From positions 682,001-746,000 of the forward strand of contig JAJNNY010000011.1 in the NCBI GenBank assembly GCA_022453515.1: 64,000 nt of DNA, written 5' to 3'. A model generated the notes under the pieces. It was not told where the DNA came from. It searched no databases and saw only the letters and a list, made by a program, of their open reading frames with translations. Positions within the stretch are counted from its first letter, which is position 1, and each line of letters opens with the position of its first letter. Below, piece by piece: positions 22,801 to 37,400 of the stretch. The DNA comes from Astrocystis sublimbata (taxonomy: Eukaryota > Ascomycota > Sordariomycetes > Xylariales > Xylariaceae). The translations under genes and the position numbers were made by a program.

Positions 22801-25800
22801 CTCTATCGCCTTCTGGGCAAATAGCCCCCGAGCCAGATTGAAAGGAACAGTGCCCGAGCTGCTTTGGCGTGGTATGAACTCAAGATGGCAGTTGGTATGG
22901 TCCGAACAAGCTTGATGCTTGATAACCGGTGGGTCAAGATTTCAAGAGGGCTAGTAAGAGAGCTACAGAGTTGTCGAAGCTCTCTTGTAGTGTAAAGGTT
23001 ACATGTGAAAAGTTCATAGTAAAGCAACAAGCCAGCTAGTGTGCTCTTGATCGAACACTCAATCGAGTCGTCGTTGAATTTTGCAGTCTTGTCACAGCTT
23101 GACGGGAAACATTCTAGGATAGGAAGTAGTCTAACATCCTAGGCAGCACACGGCCTTCTCCGCGTTGGTGTTGCGTACGCCACAGGATGATCCCTGCCCG
23201 CTTACTCCTGAAATTACAGCCATGTCCTGACTCTCATGGGCCGCCACAGAACAATGGACGCTCAGCGTGCCAACCGCCCAGCACTAGACCACATGGTTGG
23301 GATAGGGCGAGCTTCAGCCGTGGCCATTCAGACCAATCGCCTCCAAACAACCCCCCGGCGCATACAACGTAATTTGGGCAAGCAGCTCGAAAACAATGTG
23401 TTCACGATACAGCTATGCGACGCAAAACGTCGATCTACAACCCACAATCAGGCATTGGAAGCAGCCGTATTGGTAAAGCACATCGCCCTTATTGCATGTC
23501 AATGTCCACAGCTAATAAATCTATCCAGGTATATACCAGCTGACTCGGAGAAAAGTTGGTAACGTAATTGTGAATAATCAGTCGTTCACGATGGCAAGAG
23601 ACCACGATTCCAAAGAAACAAGGCGCTGACCACTAAACCTAGGCATTTCTTGCAGGACAGCCAAGGTGAGGCGCCGAATCCTTGCGAACCTTCATATCCC
23701 ATCTCTCCCACTGCTGATCCCACCCCAACGTATGAAAAGTGGACTGTGTGATTTGAAACAATACAAACACGTGACAAGATGTCATCAACGAAACAATATC
23801 TAAGCTTGGTGTAATTACTCACTGCTTCTGATGAGTTGAACCTCGTACCACGCGTGACAGATACTCGCTCGAGTGCTTGGTACTCTCTCCAAATCCTGCA
23901 TTGTAATCAAACCGGTCATTCGAAGGGCCGACTTTTTATGTACCAAGCAGTGGGATAGCTGGTCTAGAAACAAAACCAGACATCAGCAATTGCTTATCTT
24001 TGCTTAAGTGGACAGCTTTTAAGTGACTGATGTAACATCATCTCGGCGCCAGCCGACCAATCTTGAATTCTAGCATGTCGTCAATCTCGACAGCTCGAAC
24101 AATCAAACCTATTGCAGTTAAGACTCGAACGTCATGACGGGCTAGCCCGAGTCACCCGGATTCCAACAAATCCTTCTACCACGCATATCAATGTCCGCGC
24201 TTGCATACATACTTGCGCCAAGAGGGTTCAATCGCGGAAATTGGATGCGAATAGGAAAGTGTTCGTCGTTGCACTCGCTCATGCCTGTCTATCTGTATGA
24301 CGTTTACGTGTCTATCATGTGATATATGCAGTTAAGTATGAATGAAATATCTCCGAATAAGCAAACGCACATTGATTGTGCCGCGGGCTTACATCGAGAT
24401 TTGCATTTAGAACCGACAAATCCTTCTTGGGGTGCGATCATCTCAATGTGCCTTGGTCTCACTCATTATTCGTGCGCTGTTATACTCAGCGCATTTCTGA
24501 CTCGCAACCGTCGACCAGGTTGCTTGATCTATACCTTTGGCTTTGCTGTTCATGCCGCCAATGCTCCTCTAGAGCCTACCTACTGAGATGTATTTTTCAA
24601 TGTTATCTTTGATCTTACGACGACTGCGGCTGATCTGGGTGACTTTTCGCCGCCGCTGCCAGCGGTCTGGCAGTGACTAAAGCCCGAAGACTGGTCAGCT
24701 CACTCGACATTGTCTGAATACTTGGTGAGATCGGGAGTGTTATTCAGTCATGTGTCTTCTACGGCGTAATTGAATCCAACTTCGGGGAGGCATACGCTGT
24801 TTCCATGGAATGATCTCAGCGAATCAATATAGTCGTGAGCTAGAAGTACACAAGCGTGACTTTCCCAGGAAGCTGATGACTCAACCACCTCAGTACAAGA
24901 CAATCGCTTCCTTCAGAGGACCCCTTTCATGTAAGAATCGGACAAATGCGATACTGCCCAGGGAAGGTGTCGAATTCCTTCGCTAGGGATTAATATCTAG
25001 TACCACAGTTCGATTGCCAGATCAGCATTCGATTAAGTTAGTTACCATGAGTTATCATCGCGTATCTTTCAAGCAACTCAAGCAATGAATACTCTATTTC
25101 CGCGCGTGAAATCATGAGATTAAAACTAAAACTAAATGAAACCCGGGAGGAGAGAGAAATCACATGAAGTGTCCGCTATAATGATAGGTGATAATGTGAC
25201 GCCAACTCACAGGTCACATAAAAGCAGTATATTAGAATCAAAACATCATCAAGCGCTGATAGTTAACGCAGTCATACATTTCATATGAAGCTCACTCTTG
25301 ACTATCAATTACCCACTATATGCCCGAAGCAAACTCAAAGCTCGTGCATGTGTGCGTGATAAGTGTACCGTTCTGGGTTGAAAACATACTTGAGGTATGA
25401 AGTGCTTAAACTCCCTTATATCATTTTTTGTCATCAATCGTTCTCTAAAAGCATCTTATAGTAACAGCTTGTTCGTAATCACCTCAAACATAACATGTTG
25501 GATGTGGCATAGGGGCTAAATCAATTGTTACATCACTGGAACATGACGAGTTAGCTTAGTTGTCCAGAAAATAGACGTAGACATTATTTATTCAATATAT
25601 TCTTTTTTACAACCGAGTTTGTATATCTATACACGAGATATCTACAGCACATAATAATGTTCTCCATAGGCCCATTGTAATGACCAACTGATCGGAGTAT
25701 TCAAAGAAGCCACTTAAGGACAAATCCAGCTTTAATGGGGAACCCAATGTTAGTGAGTCTTGCTGAACGAGCGTGGCTAACTGCTTCTTCAAGCACAAGA

Positions 25801-26654
25801 GTGGCAGCAGCCACATCTATGGTATGTGAAATTTCCACGCCGTAAGAGTTTCACCAGGTTAATAATAGCGCAGTTGACGAACGAACATGTTCAGAACTCG
25901 GCATCACGTGCCTAGATCATGAAGCCTTACCTTATATGCTTGTATTACAATGGTTTTTACTATCATGAGTTTAACGTGACCACTTGAACAAATGCCGATC
26001 GAATGCTGCAGTTGACAATATGGCTATTATGTCATGTAGTTGCTTGTAACTACTTGTAACTATATTGATACCATTTAAAGCTGCTGGCACTGCTGCCCAT
26101 TATAAACATCTAACAAGGCAGTAGTCAACGTTGTAATATATAGCACCGTTTTGCCTGTTTCTGAGAACTCCCTGGATAGTTACTCAGAACTACGGACTAC
26201 AAACATTGTTGGCTGAGCACGATATGGAAAATTTCCAGTTCTCAGTCTCACTTGTTGTCACTTTGCGGTTGTCTGAGCTATGCGATGCTATTGTAGAAGA
26301 AATACGAAACGATGTGGTACTCTCTCTGTGTTACGTTTGCAACTCATCAATTAATTGACACCTAGCAGTAGCATCGAAATCACCTAACGAGGTTTTTGGC
26401 CACTGCTATTGATCTCAACTAGAATTAGACCCTACGTTAATCGTACTCGTACTTGAGAGTGCCATGCTGTACACGATGTGACTGATGCAACCCCCGCAGG
26501 CGGCCTAGAGATTTCCCTCATATTCCTTGCTTGTTTCGACAGGCGCTGCAGCACACCTACCTCGCCTACCACACCAACAAGCCCTCCCCTGAGGGTTCCC
26601 CGCCTCCCTTATTCCCTCCCTAGGCGGAACCCGGGTACTGCACAAATCTAGGTT

Positions 26655-27200
26655 ATGTTTCGGTACAAGGTGACAGGGAGAGAGATGACCAGCCATGCCA
26701 GCTTGCCCCCCAGGCCGCAAACCACAATGGGCCCCGAGGGCCCCAGCTATGCGGTTCCCAAGATTGTCCCGTCACACAAACAGCGATATGACCGGCTTCC
26801 CTTGCTAATAAGCAAAGAGATCTATCAGAAAATCCAGGCCGTCGGGACAGTACCAGGATCAAAACAGCTACGTTGGGATTAAAACATCCGCTTCGCAGCG
26901 TCGCAACAGAATCCCTTCGTGAAAGAAGTAGCAAGGGAGTCTGATGAATGTTTTCATCCCACCAAAGCCGAACAAGCTGTCGGGCATCACCAGAAACACT
27001 ACAGAAAAATCACTCAGAAACAGAAGAGGGGGCCAAAGGCCAAGCCAACCAATCTTTGGCACCGGGGAAATGAAAGGGACGTGAGCAGACCGGACAAGGT
27101 CGTATCGACTTCCCATTCCGAGCAACACAATTACTGTTTCGTACGTGGCCGTAACAGATACGCGAGTGATTGTTCCTCATTGCGTAAAGCTACGTATTAG
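26655..27200 (+). pseudogene. Possible decayed reading frame, unknown product
   Basis: One frame runs 182 codons from ATG 26655 to TAG 27200 with a single in-frame TAA at 26880-26882. Both halves are Lys/Arg/Gln/His-rich and include segments such as LISKEIYQKIQAVG and HHQKHYRKITQKQKRG. I recognise no family. A frame of this length with one stop can arise by chance in this much sequence, so this is only a weak candidate. Confidence 0.15.
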
Positions 27201-27955
27201 GGATTGAGATCAGGTCGGTGCCCATCAGATCATTCCGAGGTTGCGCTCGCACAGTCTTACAACGCAAAGAGTTATAGATTAGCGCCGTAGGCAGAAACCA
27301 AGGCGAAAAGGCCCTCATTTCGGCATGTCACTCGTGCCTCTCGTGTTAAGGCATAGATAGGTAATGAACGGCCCCTTAGAGATGCAGGAAAACCTATAAT
27401 GTACACACCACACCATTATTAATGTGAGCTATATGCGTATCATATGGACTGCTTGATTTGGATTATTATATCATACTCAGTCAGTACTCTGTACAAAGCA
27501 TAGTACGTAGTACCAGCCTCCACAGTGTATTACGCGCGGAGGAGCAGAGCGGTGATCAGCCCATTACTCATTTACATGAACCTTTGCGCAGATGACGCAC
27601 GTCTGCAGTACTCGGGTAGTGGGTAAAATCCAAGAACAAGAGACAGCTGGCGCGGTCTAACAACCCTCCGTCTACCCCTACACCATGTACCATCTTCGAG
27701 CAAGTGTCCTCGCCTTCCGACCAGTGGTAGCTCTCCAGCGGGACGCGTTGCACTAGCTAGCTACGCGTCGGATTTCTAAGCCAGGTTCTAGACGCGCAAA
27801 GTTGCCACCCAAAGTTGTGACTGTCACACTGCCACTCACGCCTTGACCAATACCATGTCTGCTAATGTTACAGGAGGCAAGTAGACAGGCTGTAAAATGC
27901 GACGCCTATTCCGTTTCTTGTCCTGTTTCTTGTGCCAGGGATTGAAGAGTGGATT

Positions 27956-27996
27956 TTCAACGGTCAACTAGCGAGGTCGATCTAGCGACCGTTGAA
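27956..27996. repeat. Hairpin-forming inverted repeat
   Basis: TTCAACGGTC (27956-27965) is perfectly complementary to GACCGTTGAA (27987-27996), with a 21-nt loop. The region also contains CTAGCGA twice as a direct repeat and an overlapping GGTCG/CGACC pair, so alternative foldings are possible. No gene borders it. Confidence 0.6.
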
Positions 27997-30900
27997 CGCG
28001 TGGTCACGTAACGCAGGCGTCGCCTAGTGTAGCTGGACAACATCTCTGATGAAACCTACTTCTGCGATATGTGCTGCGATTGGGGTCGGTTATCTGTTCC
28101 AAAGAAAACATTTTGGAGACTCTCTCATCTCATCAGCGCCAGGGACCAATCTTAGAAGTCACCTCAAGCTCTACACCGGCATGACTGGGCCTACCGCTTC
28201 CTATGTGATTGTCCGTTAACCATGGTACTAGTTGCCCGGGGCACTGGGGCCAGGAAAAGTTCCGAACGCAGGCAATGACGGTCGCAAAATTGAGTTGAAA
28301 CGCCCTGTATCCATCAGCTTGATCACGAGATATACAGTGTGCTATGTATTACCGCAAGTCCAGATGGTAAGTTAACGACTCTACGTGTATGTGTGGTTAT
28401 GCATCCCTATGTAAGCAAATGGCACAGAATAGGCCGGTGAAAATCGGTCTTGCACACGGTGAATGTTACAGCTACTGCAAGTGCAAGTACCTGCGATAAT
28501 AGGTCCAGCTACACCTGCTGTAGGTATTACGCAAGCAAGTATTTTGCAATGCAACTAAGAGCAGGGATGCTCTGTTGCATGGGCACGAAGCGAGGTAGAA
28601 GTGGACGAGGATGATCGAGATTGTGGACTGCAATATACGTATCGGGTCGAATACCACGGCTTGCATTCGTTCTATGCGTACAGAGTGGATTCCTCTCCCC
28701 ACCTATCATTCTTCCATTTCAACCCCTTCGTTCCACGCCTTCTTCCGCGCCATATACGAAACCAGCCGTGGGGACCTGCAAGGTCAAGGGGGGCGGTGTG
28801 AGACTCAGAGTACCGACATGTCTTGCTGACATAGTAGGTAATTTGGCTTAGTATGGGGATTTGAAGTGATTAGATACTTTGGTCATGTTCAATTCGCAGT
28901 TGCTGCAATACTATAGTAGTCATTTAGTGTTTGTTTCGGGCGATCATGGCAACGGGGGCAGGGAATAAAGTGTTCTCCGCGTAAAGTTGCGACTGAAAGT
29001 CAGTCGACGAACAGTGTGGACGTCTAGGCTACTAAGAGGCCGGTACCTATGCCCCATACCGATTGGTGCCAGGGATGCCGTAGCAGGGTTCTCGTACAGT
29101 AGTTAAGGTGGTATTGCAGAAGCTGCCTTGGCCTTAAAGCAAGATAGATGCATGTGGACGCATAGTCTCGAAGTCCTAAAGCCGACCACATCGAATGAAG
29201 TCCGGCTGGGCCCATTTCGTCACCTCATGTTACAGTACGAAACATTGATGTCTCCGGCTTACAGACTTAGCCAAGTTGAAGTTCGATTTCTGTACGCCGT
29301 AGACGGGCAGATGTTAGGGCGCAAGCTCGGGCAATCTTGAAACAACATGTAATACCTTTTCAGTGTTGTGTTAGCCGAGATAAGTGATGACTTTTCACAT
29401 ATACCCGAGCTTTTCCAATGAAAGTACTATGTTTCATGAAAGGCTGGGCGAAAAACAGACAATCACTGACATTGTTTAGTCAGCGCTTGAACGCGTACAG
29501 TATGCTACACTAATAAACATCGCGCGTCTGTTGCAGAATTGAGTTTCATGCGTAGTGTGAGTGTTGAGCATGATACCAAACATGTTAGAGAAAGTGGTCA
29601 AGTTTGGGTGAGCGGTTGTGAGCGAGACAGAATTGCGTAGTTGTTGCCGAATATTATATCCATCATTCGATATTGAATTCAGGTACTATTTCAGAGATAG
29701 CAAATTGAGTCGTTGTCAGATATTCAATGAATGATCCATATGCGAGAATGTCTGCGATAGGTGATGTACTGCCCCCATCATTGTTTGGCAAAGTTGTGAC
29801 ATCTAAGTACACAAGTGTAGTATGGAAATGTTGGTTGATGCTACATACTTTCGATCGCTAAATAGTTAACCTTCCTGGCTCCAACCCATCTTGTCGATTT
29901 GATTGTGTCACAGAAACATCGCGGTGCGGTAACAGATCTTGGGTAGGCGAGGGTATACTGCGTTGACAACCCTGAACGGGAGATTGACAGCATCGGTCAT
30001 GGATCCCCTGCTGGCGCTTGAAGTAGTGTGTGGAAGCTATACTACTTCATGATTCAAGCCTCACCCTGGTCAACGCCAGCTGAAGATAAGGCTTTCAAGG
30101 ACCAGGATGAGAATCTAGAATGAGTGATAACTTTAACACAACCTCATAGCTGTACCCTGACCATTGCACCTCGACGGCGATGACGCGGGGTTCAACGCCC
30201 GAAAATGACGATTTTCAACTTCAGCAAGCATTATCATGAATGTGGTCGACAACCAACTGACTACGCAACTCTGTTTATTGTATTGGTTTCTTTGTGATAA
30301 TAATTGATGGAAGCATATCAAAATGGCGCGCGAGCAGCTTGTTGTCAATGTTCAAAGTGCATATTTGTAGGAATGATTCTCAAAGTTTGCTGAGTACTAA
30401 GACAGCAAGTCTTGCCAATAATGCCAGTGGTCTAGTTCCGGACCAACGTTGACTTGTGAAAGTATTTCCAGAGTCCCGGATGCGGTGACTGAATCTCGAC
30501 CTTGACCCAGACCATTGATGTGGTCCGAGTGGTGCGCGACGTGTGGGTAGTTCGGGTATTTCCAAAGGTACAAGCTACAGTTGTAGCTTGCCCGCTGGCA
30601 CTTTTGCCTTTGCCGATATGCAGAATTAATTAAGATGCGCTTCGATGGCACTAAAGAAGCCTAGCCATCCCACTTGCGTTTAGCGATTTGTCAGAACGCC
30701 GGCGGCGGCGAAAGTGTTAAATTCTGCGGCTTCGGGATCTTGCATCGCCCCTCGAAGCGCGATAGAACTTGTGGTAATCGTCGAAGTCAGCTCGCAACCC
30801 ACATACAGTGTGTCTAGGTGTAGGTAGCGTGTATCAACACGAGCAGGGGTAAGGCCTTCACACCACGGGTGCAGTCCATGTACATGTAGGTCAACAGGGA

Positions 30901-33900
30901 TTCTCCAAAGAAATCCCCTGTCGTCCAAACGAGGGTGTCGAGGGTGTTGTGGAACTCGTTGCTGCTCACAGACTCACAGATACTTCTCAATAATAGAACA
31001 AGGACCCGCACATCTGTCAAGCACGAGAATGAGGGTACGAGCACCTATAGCCACTGTGTGTTATAGGGCATCGCCGCAACTCATAGCATGAAAGGGAGGT
31101 TGGTGACTTTTTGGTAATCTAGTGTACGCGAAGGATGCAGTCATCCTCTTGAAACGCATCACCAAGCCGGAAACAAGTTCCGGCCCATGAACAAGGCCGG
31201 CCTTGTCCGAAGAAAATTCGCCTCGAAGGTTCGTGGGGTGCAAGTCGGAATTTAGAGTCAATTCCGTTTGACGTGTCTCGAGACTCCTGGTGGCTGCCAC
31301 GTGAAGGCCCTACAGCCATGCTTTCTATGTGACGCTAACTGATGTCTTGGTAGTTTGCGCCATCTGGTGGATCATCACACTTGCAATCCCCAAGATGCAC
31401 CAGGTGTCCATCGTTCACCTACCAACAAGCCACTGCATATGAAGATAGAACTCACATCTTTGCCTGTATTATCCCCGGTTCACTTGAGGCTGAAATATTG
31501 GCGAACGTGGCTTTGTGGAGGAGGCGTTGGACAAACTCCCGTCGCGTCGAAGGCTCGTCCCGAAAGCCAGGGATCACCATCCAGTCGCGGCAAGCATGGT
31601 GATGGGTAGTAGCTCTCGAAGCCTGTCACCGGGCTTTAGGAGCATTCAAAAAATGCTTGCGCTACTGTTAGATGTCACTTCTACCCTACTGCGTAGTGCA
31701 GGAGCCCTGATCAGGACCCTAACGATGTGGGAAAACCAGGTTGCCTTGCTAGATGCGGCTCGCTCACCAGGGCCAAAGACCAGGCTCGTCCAGATCTTGG
31801 GGAATGCCTCTAATTCCTTGCAAGAAGTTCGAGGATCTGACAAGATCGTTGCTTACCAACTCATCCTGACTTGAGATATGGTCCTCGGCACATCGGAGAT
31901 ACAGCCCCAAGGTCACTAGCTAAACTGTTGCAAGCACCCGCAACATATGACAAGATCATATCAGAACGCGTACTATGTAGAACCGACAGAGTACGGTACC
32001 TTAATGCGTACACTAGCTGTAACGCCAAATCTTCGACACACCAAGTCGTGCACATCAACATCTGGCTTTCAGAAGGCTGGAATAGGACATAGGCCCGAAG
32101 ATCAGGTAGAATGCACCAATTGTGAGGAGACCCAGTAGAACATCATACTGGAGTAAGTGGAGGGTTAACCCGACAAGGAAGGTGTGTGTGTGACTCGCTA
32201 TGTGTCGACTGACTGTATCGTACGGTTTTTACGTGCTGCGTCTAAATTTAGACCGAGCAGAAACCGCCAGAAAACCGGCTATCGCCCATAGCATCTCGTT
32301 CATATTTTGGCGCCTTTGGAGTGACTTAATGCTTTACTAATTTTTTATTCTTCGGATCGGTGTTTGGGACGTACTATTAGCCCGCTTGTCTTGGTTGACT
32401 CACCCAGCCACGGGCCAGCCTCTGAACATATATTTCTCTCTGTAGTAGTGGACACAATCTCTTTCCTGAATTACTTGTTACGATGGGCGGGCCCCGCCGC
32501 TCCATGTAGACGTTCAATACTTCCTGCGTATTAGTTTTCCGTGTGACGTGGTTATTTACCACTATTTATTTAACCGGTACTCGCTTCACACTAACAATAG
32601 GATAGAGACACTGGACATCATCAGTTGCTAATGGGATGCACCAATCGGCATGCGTTGACTTTGTCGGACTGTCTCTCATCGCAGTAGGTCAATTGGTGGC
32701 AGTGGCAGCGGCAATGTCTTTCCGACAGTGGCACCAAAAAAAAACACCTAGCCTTTAAAGAGATAACCTTTGCCGGAACTAAGTATCGTTGAGACATTCT
32801 ACGGTTGTTCCATTGGAACCCACTTGTAAGTAAGTGTTCATCCACGCTAGATGTCTGGTGGATTCCTTACTTGGCAATGTCGTGAGATGGATCTGTAATG
32901 CGCACAATACTTCACACACCCACAGCGTGGTGAACACTACTCGATCTAATCCATTCACGGCCAAGCCAGCTCCTACGCTTTCCAAGTTGTGGAGTGAAGC
33001 AGCAGGGGGACAGCTGAAGCTGACGTCCCCAGCCCGAGGTGCTGGAACCCGCTACCTGTGCTGCTTATGCAACAAATCCCAGACAGAGTAGCATCGCAAG
33101 CGAAGAGACCCCATACTCCTCTAGCCAACTTGACCACCGGCCAGCCCGCTTCTCCTCTCGCGCGTGGCTACAGGGTGCCGAGGATGCCCCTGAAGAACGG
33201 TCTGCATTTGTTTCCCTGTTGGATTTTGTTTCCTCGACTGCCCTGGCATCCGTATCACGACATCTTCACGTGGCTCTGATTGCAACCCGGCCCGTCAGGC
33301 GGGCCGAAACATATATATATACACTATACCTAGTACTAATCACTTTATGCGCATATGGTGACAATTCAAGCGCAGCTTGAGATGTACAGGTTTTGACATT
33401 ACGACATTCATGAAGTGCTAGCATGGTCTAATTTTCGAGCATAAACACTATCAATGTTAAATTGATGGCAATTAAGTACTTAGTGAGGTCAATGCAAGGG
33501 AGGAATAATTCAGATATTACAGACCAGTTCTGCAAAATCACGATTGCTGACAGAACCGACCCGCTTATACCAAGAACGCATGACAGTCAAATGCCTATCA
33601 TGAACTCGAAGGAACAACTACCGCCGGCCGGTTCTTCGGATGCTATGTCTATCATTACACACATGTATCGGTTGAGTAGACATATTTCCAACACATCACG
33701 ATCACTCAACTAGAGCTAATTACGCTCAGCACTTAGCGCGCTTGATGTAGGTTGCCCAGACGGGCCACTTCCGCTCAAGCCGGAGCCGTCACAACTAACT
33801 TACCTCATGTAGGCAAGAGGAACAGGTAAGTAAGCACGCACATGCCGGCGTTGTTCGTGTCTAAGCGAGTCCTTGAGTTTTCTGTCGCGCACGTTTGCAA

Positions 33901-34400
33901 GTAGACGGAAACGTGTGCCGTTGTCTGCGCGAAAATGGCTACCAAATGATTAGTGTTAGCTATCTACTAACTTTATTCATACCTACTTACATGTGGAACG
34001 AGTGTACCGCTGGAAATTACATTACATACTATGCATGATTTCAGAGTATTTGGTCTCCCTCATGATCAAGCACAAAATACGTTTGGTACTTTCGTTAACT
34101 AAAGCAACCCATACTATTCTTCAGTGAGCCTGATTCGAGGTGTGAATTGTGTACCTATATTCGCCGGCTTGTTGGCAGCTTATAGGCTAACCGCGTTAGC
34201 CATCGTGTCATTATCATAAAAAGATGATGGAACTATACTACAGACTTATGAATATGTATGACTTTCTGTATCAGTACGATATATAGGACATGGCACCATC
34301 ATGTCATCAAGTTCCCTCACACACCTCGGTGTTTCTTCTCATGGGCAGGTGATGTTCGCCAAGTAAAGAGAGGTACGTTTACTCGTAGATAGGTACTCTA

Positions 34401-37400
34401 TGATCTATCTACTACCATGCGCTCACATAGTCCGGCTCTTCTTCCCCTTTTGTTCCTTCAATTCCCAGCCCCGGAGCCAGTCCATCCCCACCCACTACTG
34501 CACCTGGCCCTGTTCATGTATACTGCAGCCACCGACTGTGGTGGTGCAAGCTACTCCGTAACTACAGCATAGTGTGTAGGTATGTGGGTACTCTAGGGAC
34601 CTACATTAGTGGAAGGTGATGCCACACAACCTCAGGCGGACGCTAGTAGCATGTATAGCCGTGATGTAAACTCCCAAGACGCACGCCGTGGACAACAGCC
34701 AAGACTAGGACCAAGACGAGAAAGATTGTCTGGCCTTTGTAATCTATCGCAAAGAAAGCAGCAGAGGTCGCGTGAAGTTCCTTTGTCCATTGGCGTCATA
34801 CTTTACTCGGGGTAACATACGAAGAGCTGCATACTGTGCAGGATCAGTAGGTAATATGGAGTATGCTCTACGCAAGTGGTAGTGATCCGTTCAATCCAAT
34901 CCCTTCGGAGGGAGAGGCCGTGTCTATCTGTAACCTGCCACATGGTACTTGGGGTCAAAGTAGAGAGATCTTTTTGCCCACGAGAAGCCCCTTGTCTAGT
35001 CGGTCCTGTCAGGGGCCCTACTGCCACAGGTGGACAGGCTACGACGGACGAAGGTAAGGTCAAGCATAGCTGCACGTCGCCCTGGCGAAGACTCCCTGTC
35101 CTTGCCGCCCAACCCCTGGCGAGAGGCCCGCCGTCTTCTTCAGTCGTTCGTTCCCGTCAACGATCTGTCAGTCAGCTAAGAACCACTCGAGCCACTCCAC
35201 CCACTTCATGGAAGCTCCTGCAAGCCCCTGGTCGCTAGGTGATTGCATCCTGGTAAAACCGTTGAAAAAAGGCACCCTTCTCCCTGGTGCGGTACGTACC
35301 TTGAAATCACACCTGCTCTCCGTCATTCGCGGTCTCGATCTTCAACTTGGTTATTTCGTTGATAAGAAATCATCACCACTCACATCCAGGCGCAGAGGCA
35401 GACATTTGGCGCGCATATACAACATCCACTTCACCACCATCACGCAGGGCCGGGACTATCACCAACGACCGACGTAACCAGTCAAATCCCTTTGTGAACT
35501 GCACATAACGCCCACTGCATGCATACGGTATATGCTGTACGCCGCTGCCCGTATTTCCTGCTGCGCGCATCACGACCACACAATTCGAAGACCTACGTAT
35601 CCCAAGCCCAGTACACTCGAACGCCCAAAACCGGACTACCTGACGCAATCGCCAACTAAACCAAGCACTGACTTGCCGTTCCGCCGTTGAGCACATCGCT
35701 TCTCCAGCTGTACACTATTTGCTTATACACAAGTGTTCGTCTGGAATACTTGAACTCGCTATCGCAGCCACTTCCATTTGACGAAAAAGACATCGCCGAG
35801 TGTCTGCCCAAGCCGGTAAGCAACCATCTTCTCGTCTACTGGCACTTTTGCTTGGGGTGGCGGGGTAGAGTTTTCTTGCGATTCAGCCCATGTATTTCCC
35901 GGGGTGGTACGAGAGGTAACGATGGCTGGCGCGCTGTTACCGTTCACGAGACACAAATCAAGCCGCACGGCAAGGACTGGGAGCGAGGGGCTGGATTGTG
36001 TTATCTGGCAGCGTGCGACTGCGCGTCTGCAACGCTATCTATTGAGGTCGTCGACCTACCAACCGTCCCTCGCTGCCACCCTGTGCCGCCGAGAACACAA
36101 AGGCCCTTGCAGAGGGATATTGCCAACTTGTCTTCATTTGTCCCGTGTCACTCCGAGTCCATATCGATCTCATCTCTCATCTGCCCATCGCACGCCCACT
36201 GCATTCTCGGCATCACCACGATACAACCGTCACGGACTGCATGCATCATCGACAAGACAGAAATAGGTCAGCTAATGGAGATGCATTAAGCAGTTCCCAG
36301 CACAACGCAACGGACGAAGCCAGCGACCTCGCCCGCAGTCGACACAACTAGCGACCAATTCGCACACAGCCTGGACCCGTCGGCGCCGCCAGACATTGGT
36401 GCTATCACATTGCGAGCTTGCTATTTCGGCCTCTCAGATTGGTGAGTGCTTTCAGATTTCCTTTATTTTCACGCCGTGCGTTTAGTCGCATCTGGAGCAA
36501 TATGCAGCACCTTGTCGCCGCGGGAGCGATGCTCTAGCATGGGGCAGCGTACCTAGTCGCGACAGGGGTGAGGCAGCCCTAGACAGCGCCCCATGCCTGC
36601 CCTGCCCTTGTGCATGAGCCCCGGACCAACAGCAACACCACTTGCGTCACGACGCTTTCAAGGATGCTTGTTAGTGCGTCCCGGCCCATCGGCGTGCCCT
36701 CAGCTCGAGGGTGAAAACAACGGCGCGAACGTCCATTCTATACTCCAACTCACATGTCATGCATGACGCTTTTTTGCAAGTAGAGCAAATATCGTTATGT
36801 GTCGTATTGTCGAAAGGAGTTCGGGGCCGCGTCATCTACCGCTTTTCATCTGTGATCGGAATGTGTTAGTAAGAACAAGAACTAATCCTTTGGCTGCTAT
36901 TAGGCAAGAGACTCAACCCATTATACTCTGGTAGGTAGCCCGTCATTGTTGCTACAATTATGCAAGCCCCAACACGATCAACATTGGGAATTCGGATGGC
37001 AAATCGCCGGTGAGGCCACATGGATGGTCATTTTCTGCGTGAAGCCCAGGCATGGGCGAGTTGAAGTCAGCAACGCTTGAGAAGTCAATTCAACGCACTT
37101 GGACCATACGAAATGGACTATTTACACAATCTAAAACATTCCCACCGCCAGCACCACCGCAATCGCCCTACGGGTATGCACTTACACACCTCAAAGAACC
37201 ATACCATAGAGGGACTATTGCATCCAATAGAGACTCAATCTGCCCCGACCCCAATTGTTGCCACCCACTCCTCACCTCCCATTACGAACTACCCGTTTTC
37301 ACATCACATATCTGCAAGGCGTCGCGTGACGGCAGCGCCATGATTGAGGCAAATCGGGATTTCGCTATGGGGACGAAGCCACAATATAGCGAGACCATTG

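Larger units (their letters stand above)
22801..34400. other. Gene desert, about 11.6 kb
   Basis: No gene is supported. Composition is more AT-rich than the neighbouring genes, frames rarely exceed 100 codons and none carries a recognisable motif. A 182-codon frame with a single internal stop lies at 26655-27200 and may be a decayed gene. A hairpin-forming inverted repeat lies at 27956-27996 and a 14-bp palindrome (GTCTAAATTTAGAC) at 32240-32253. No TIR-bounded element or long repeat was recognised by eye. Ancient, diverged transposon debris would be missed by this kind of reading. Confidence 0.4.

Noticed and set aside
35687..36289. 200-codon plus-strand frame
   Set aside because: Compositionally random, with overlapping frames on both strands and no domain.
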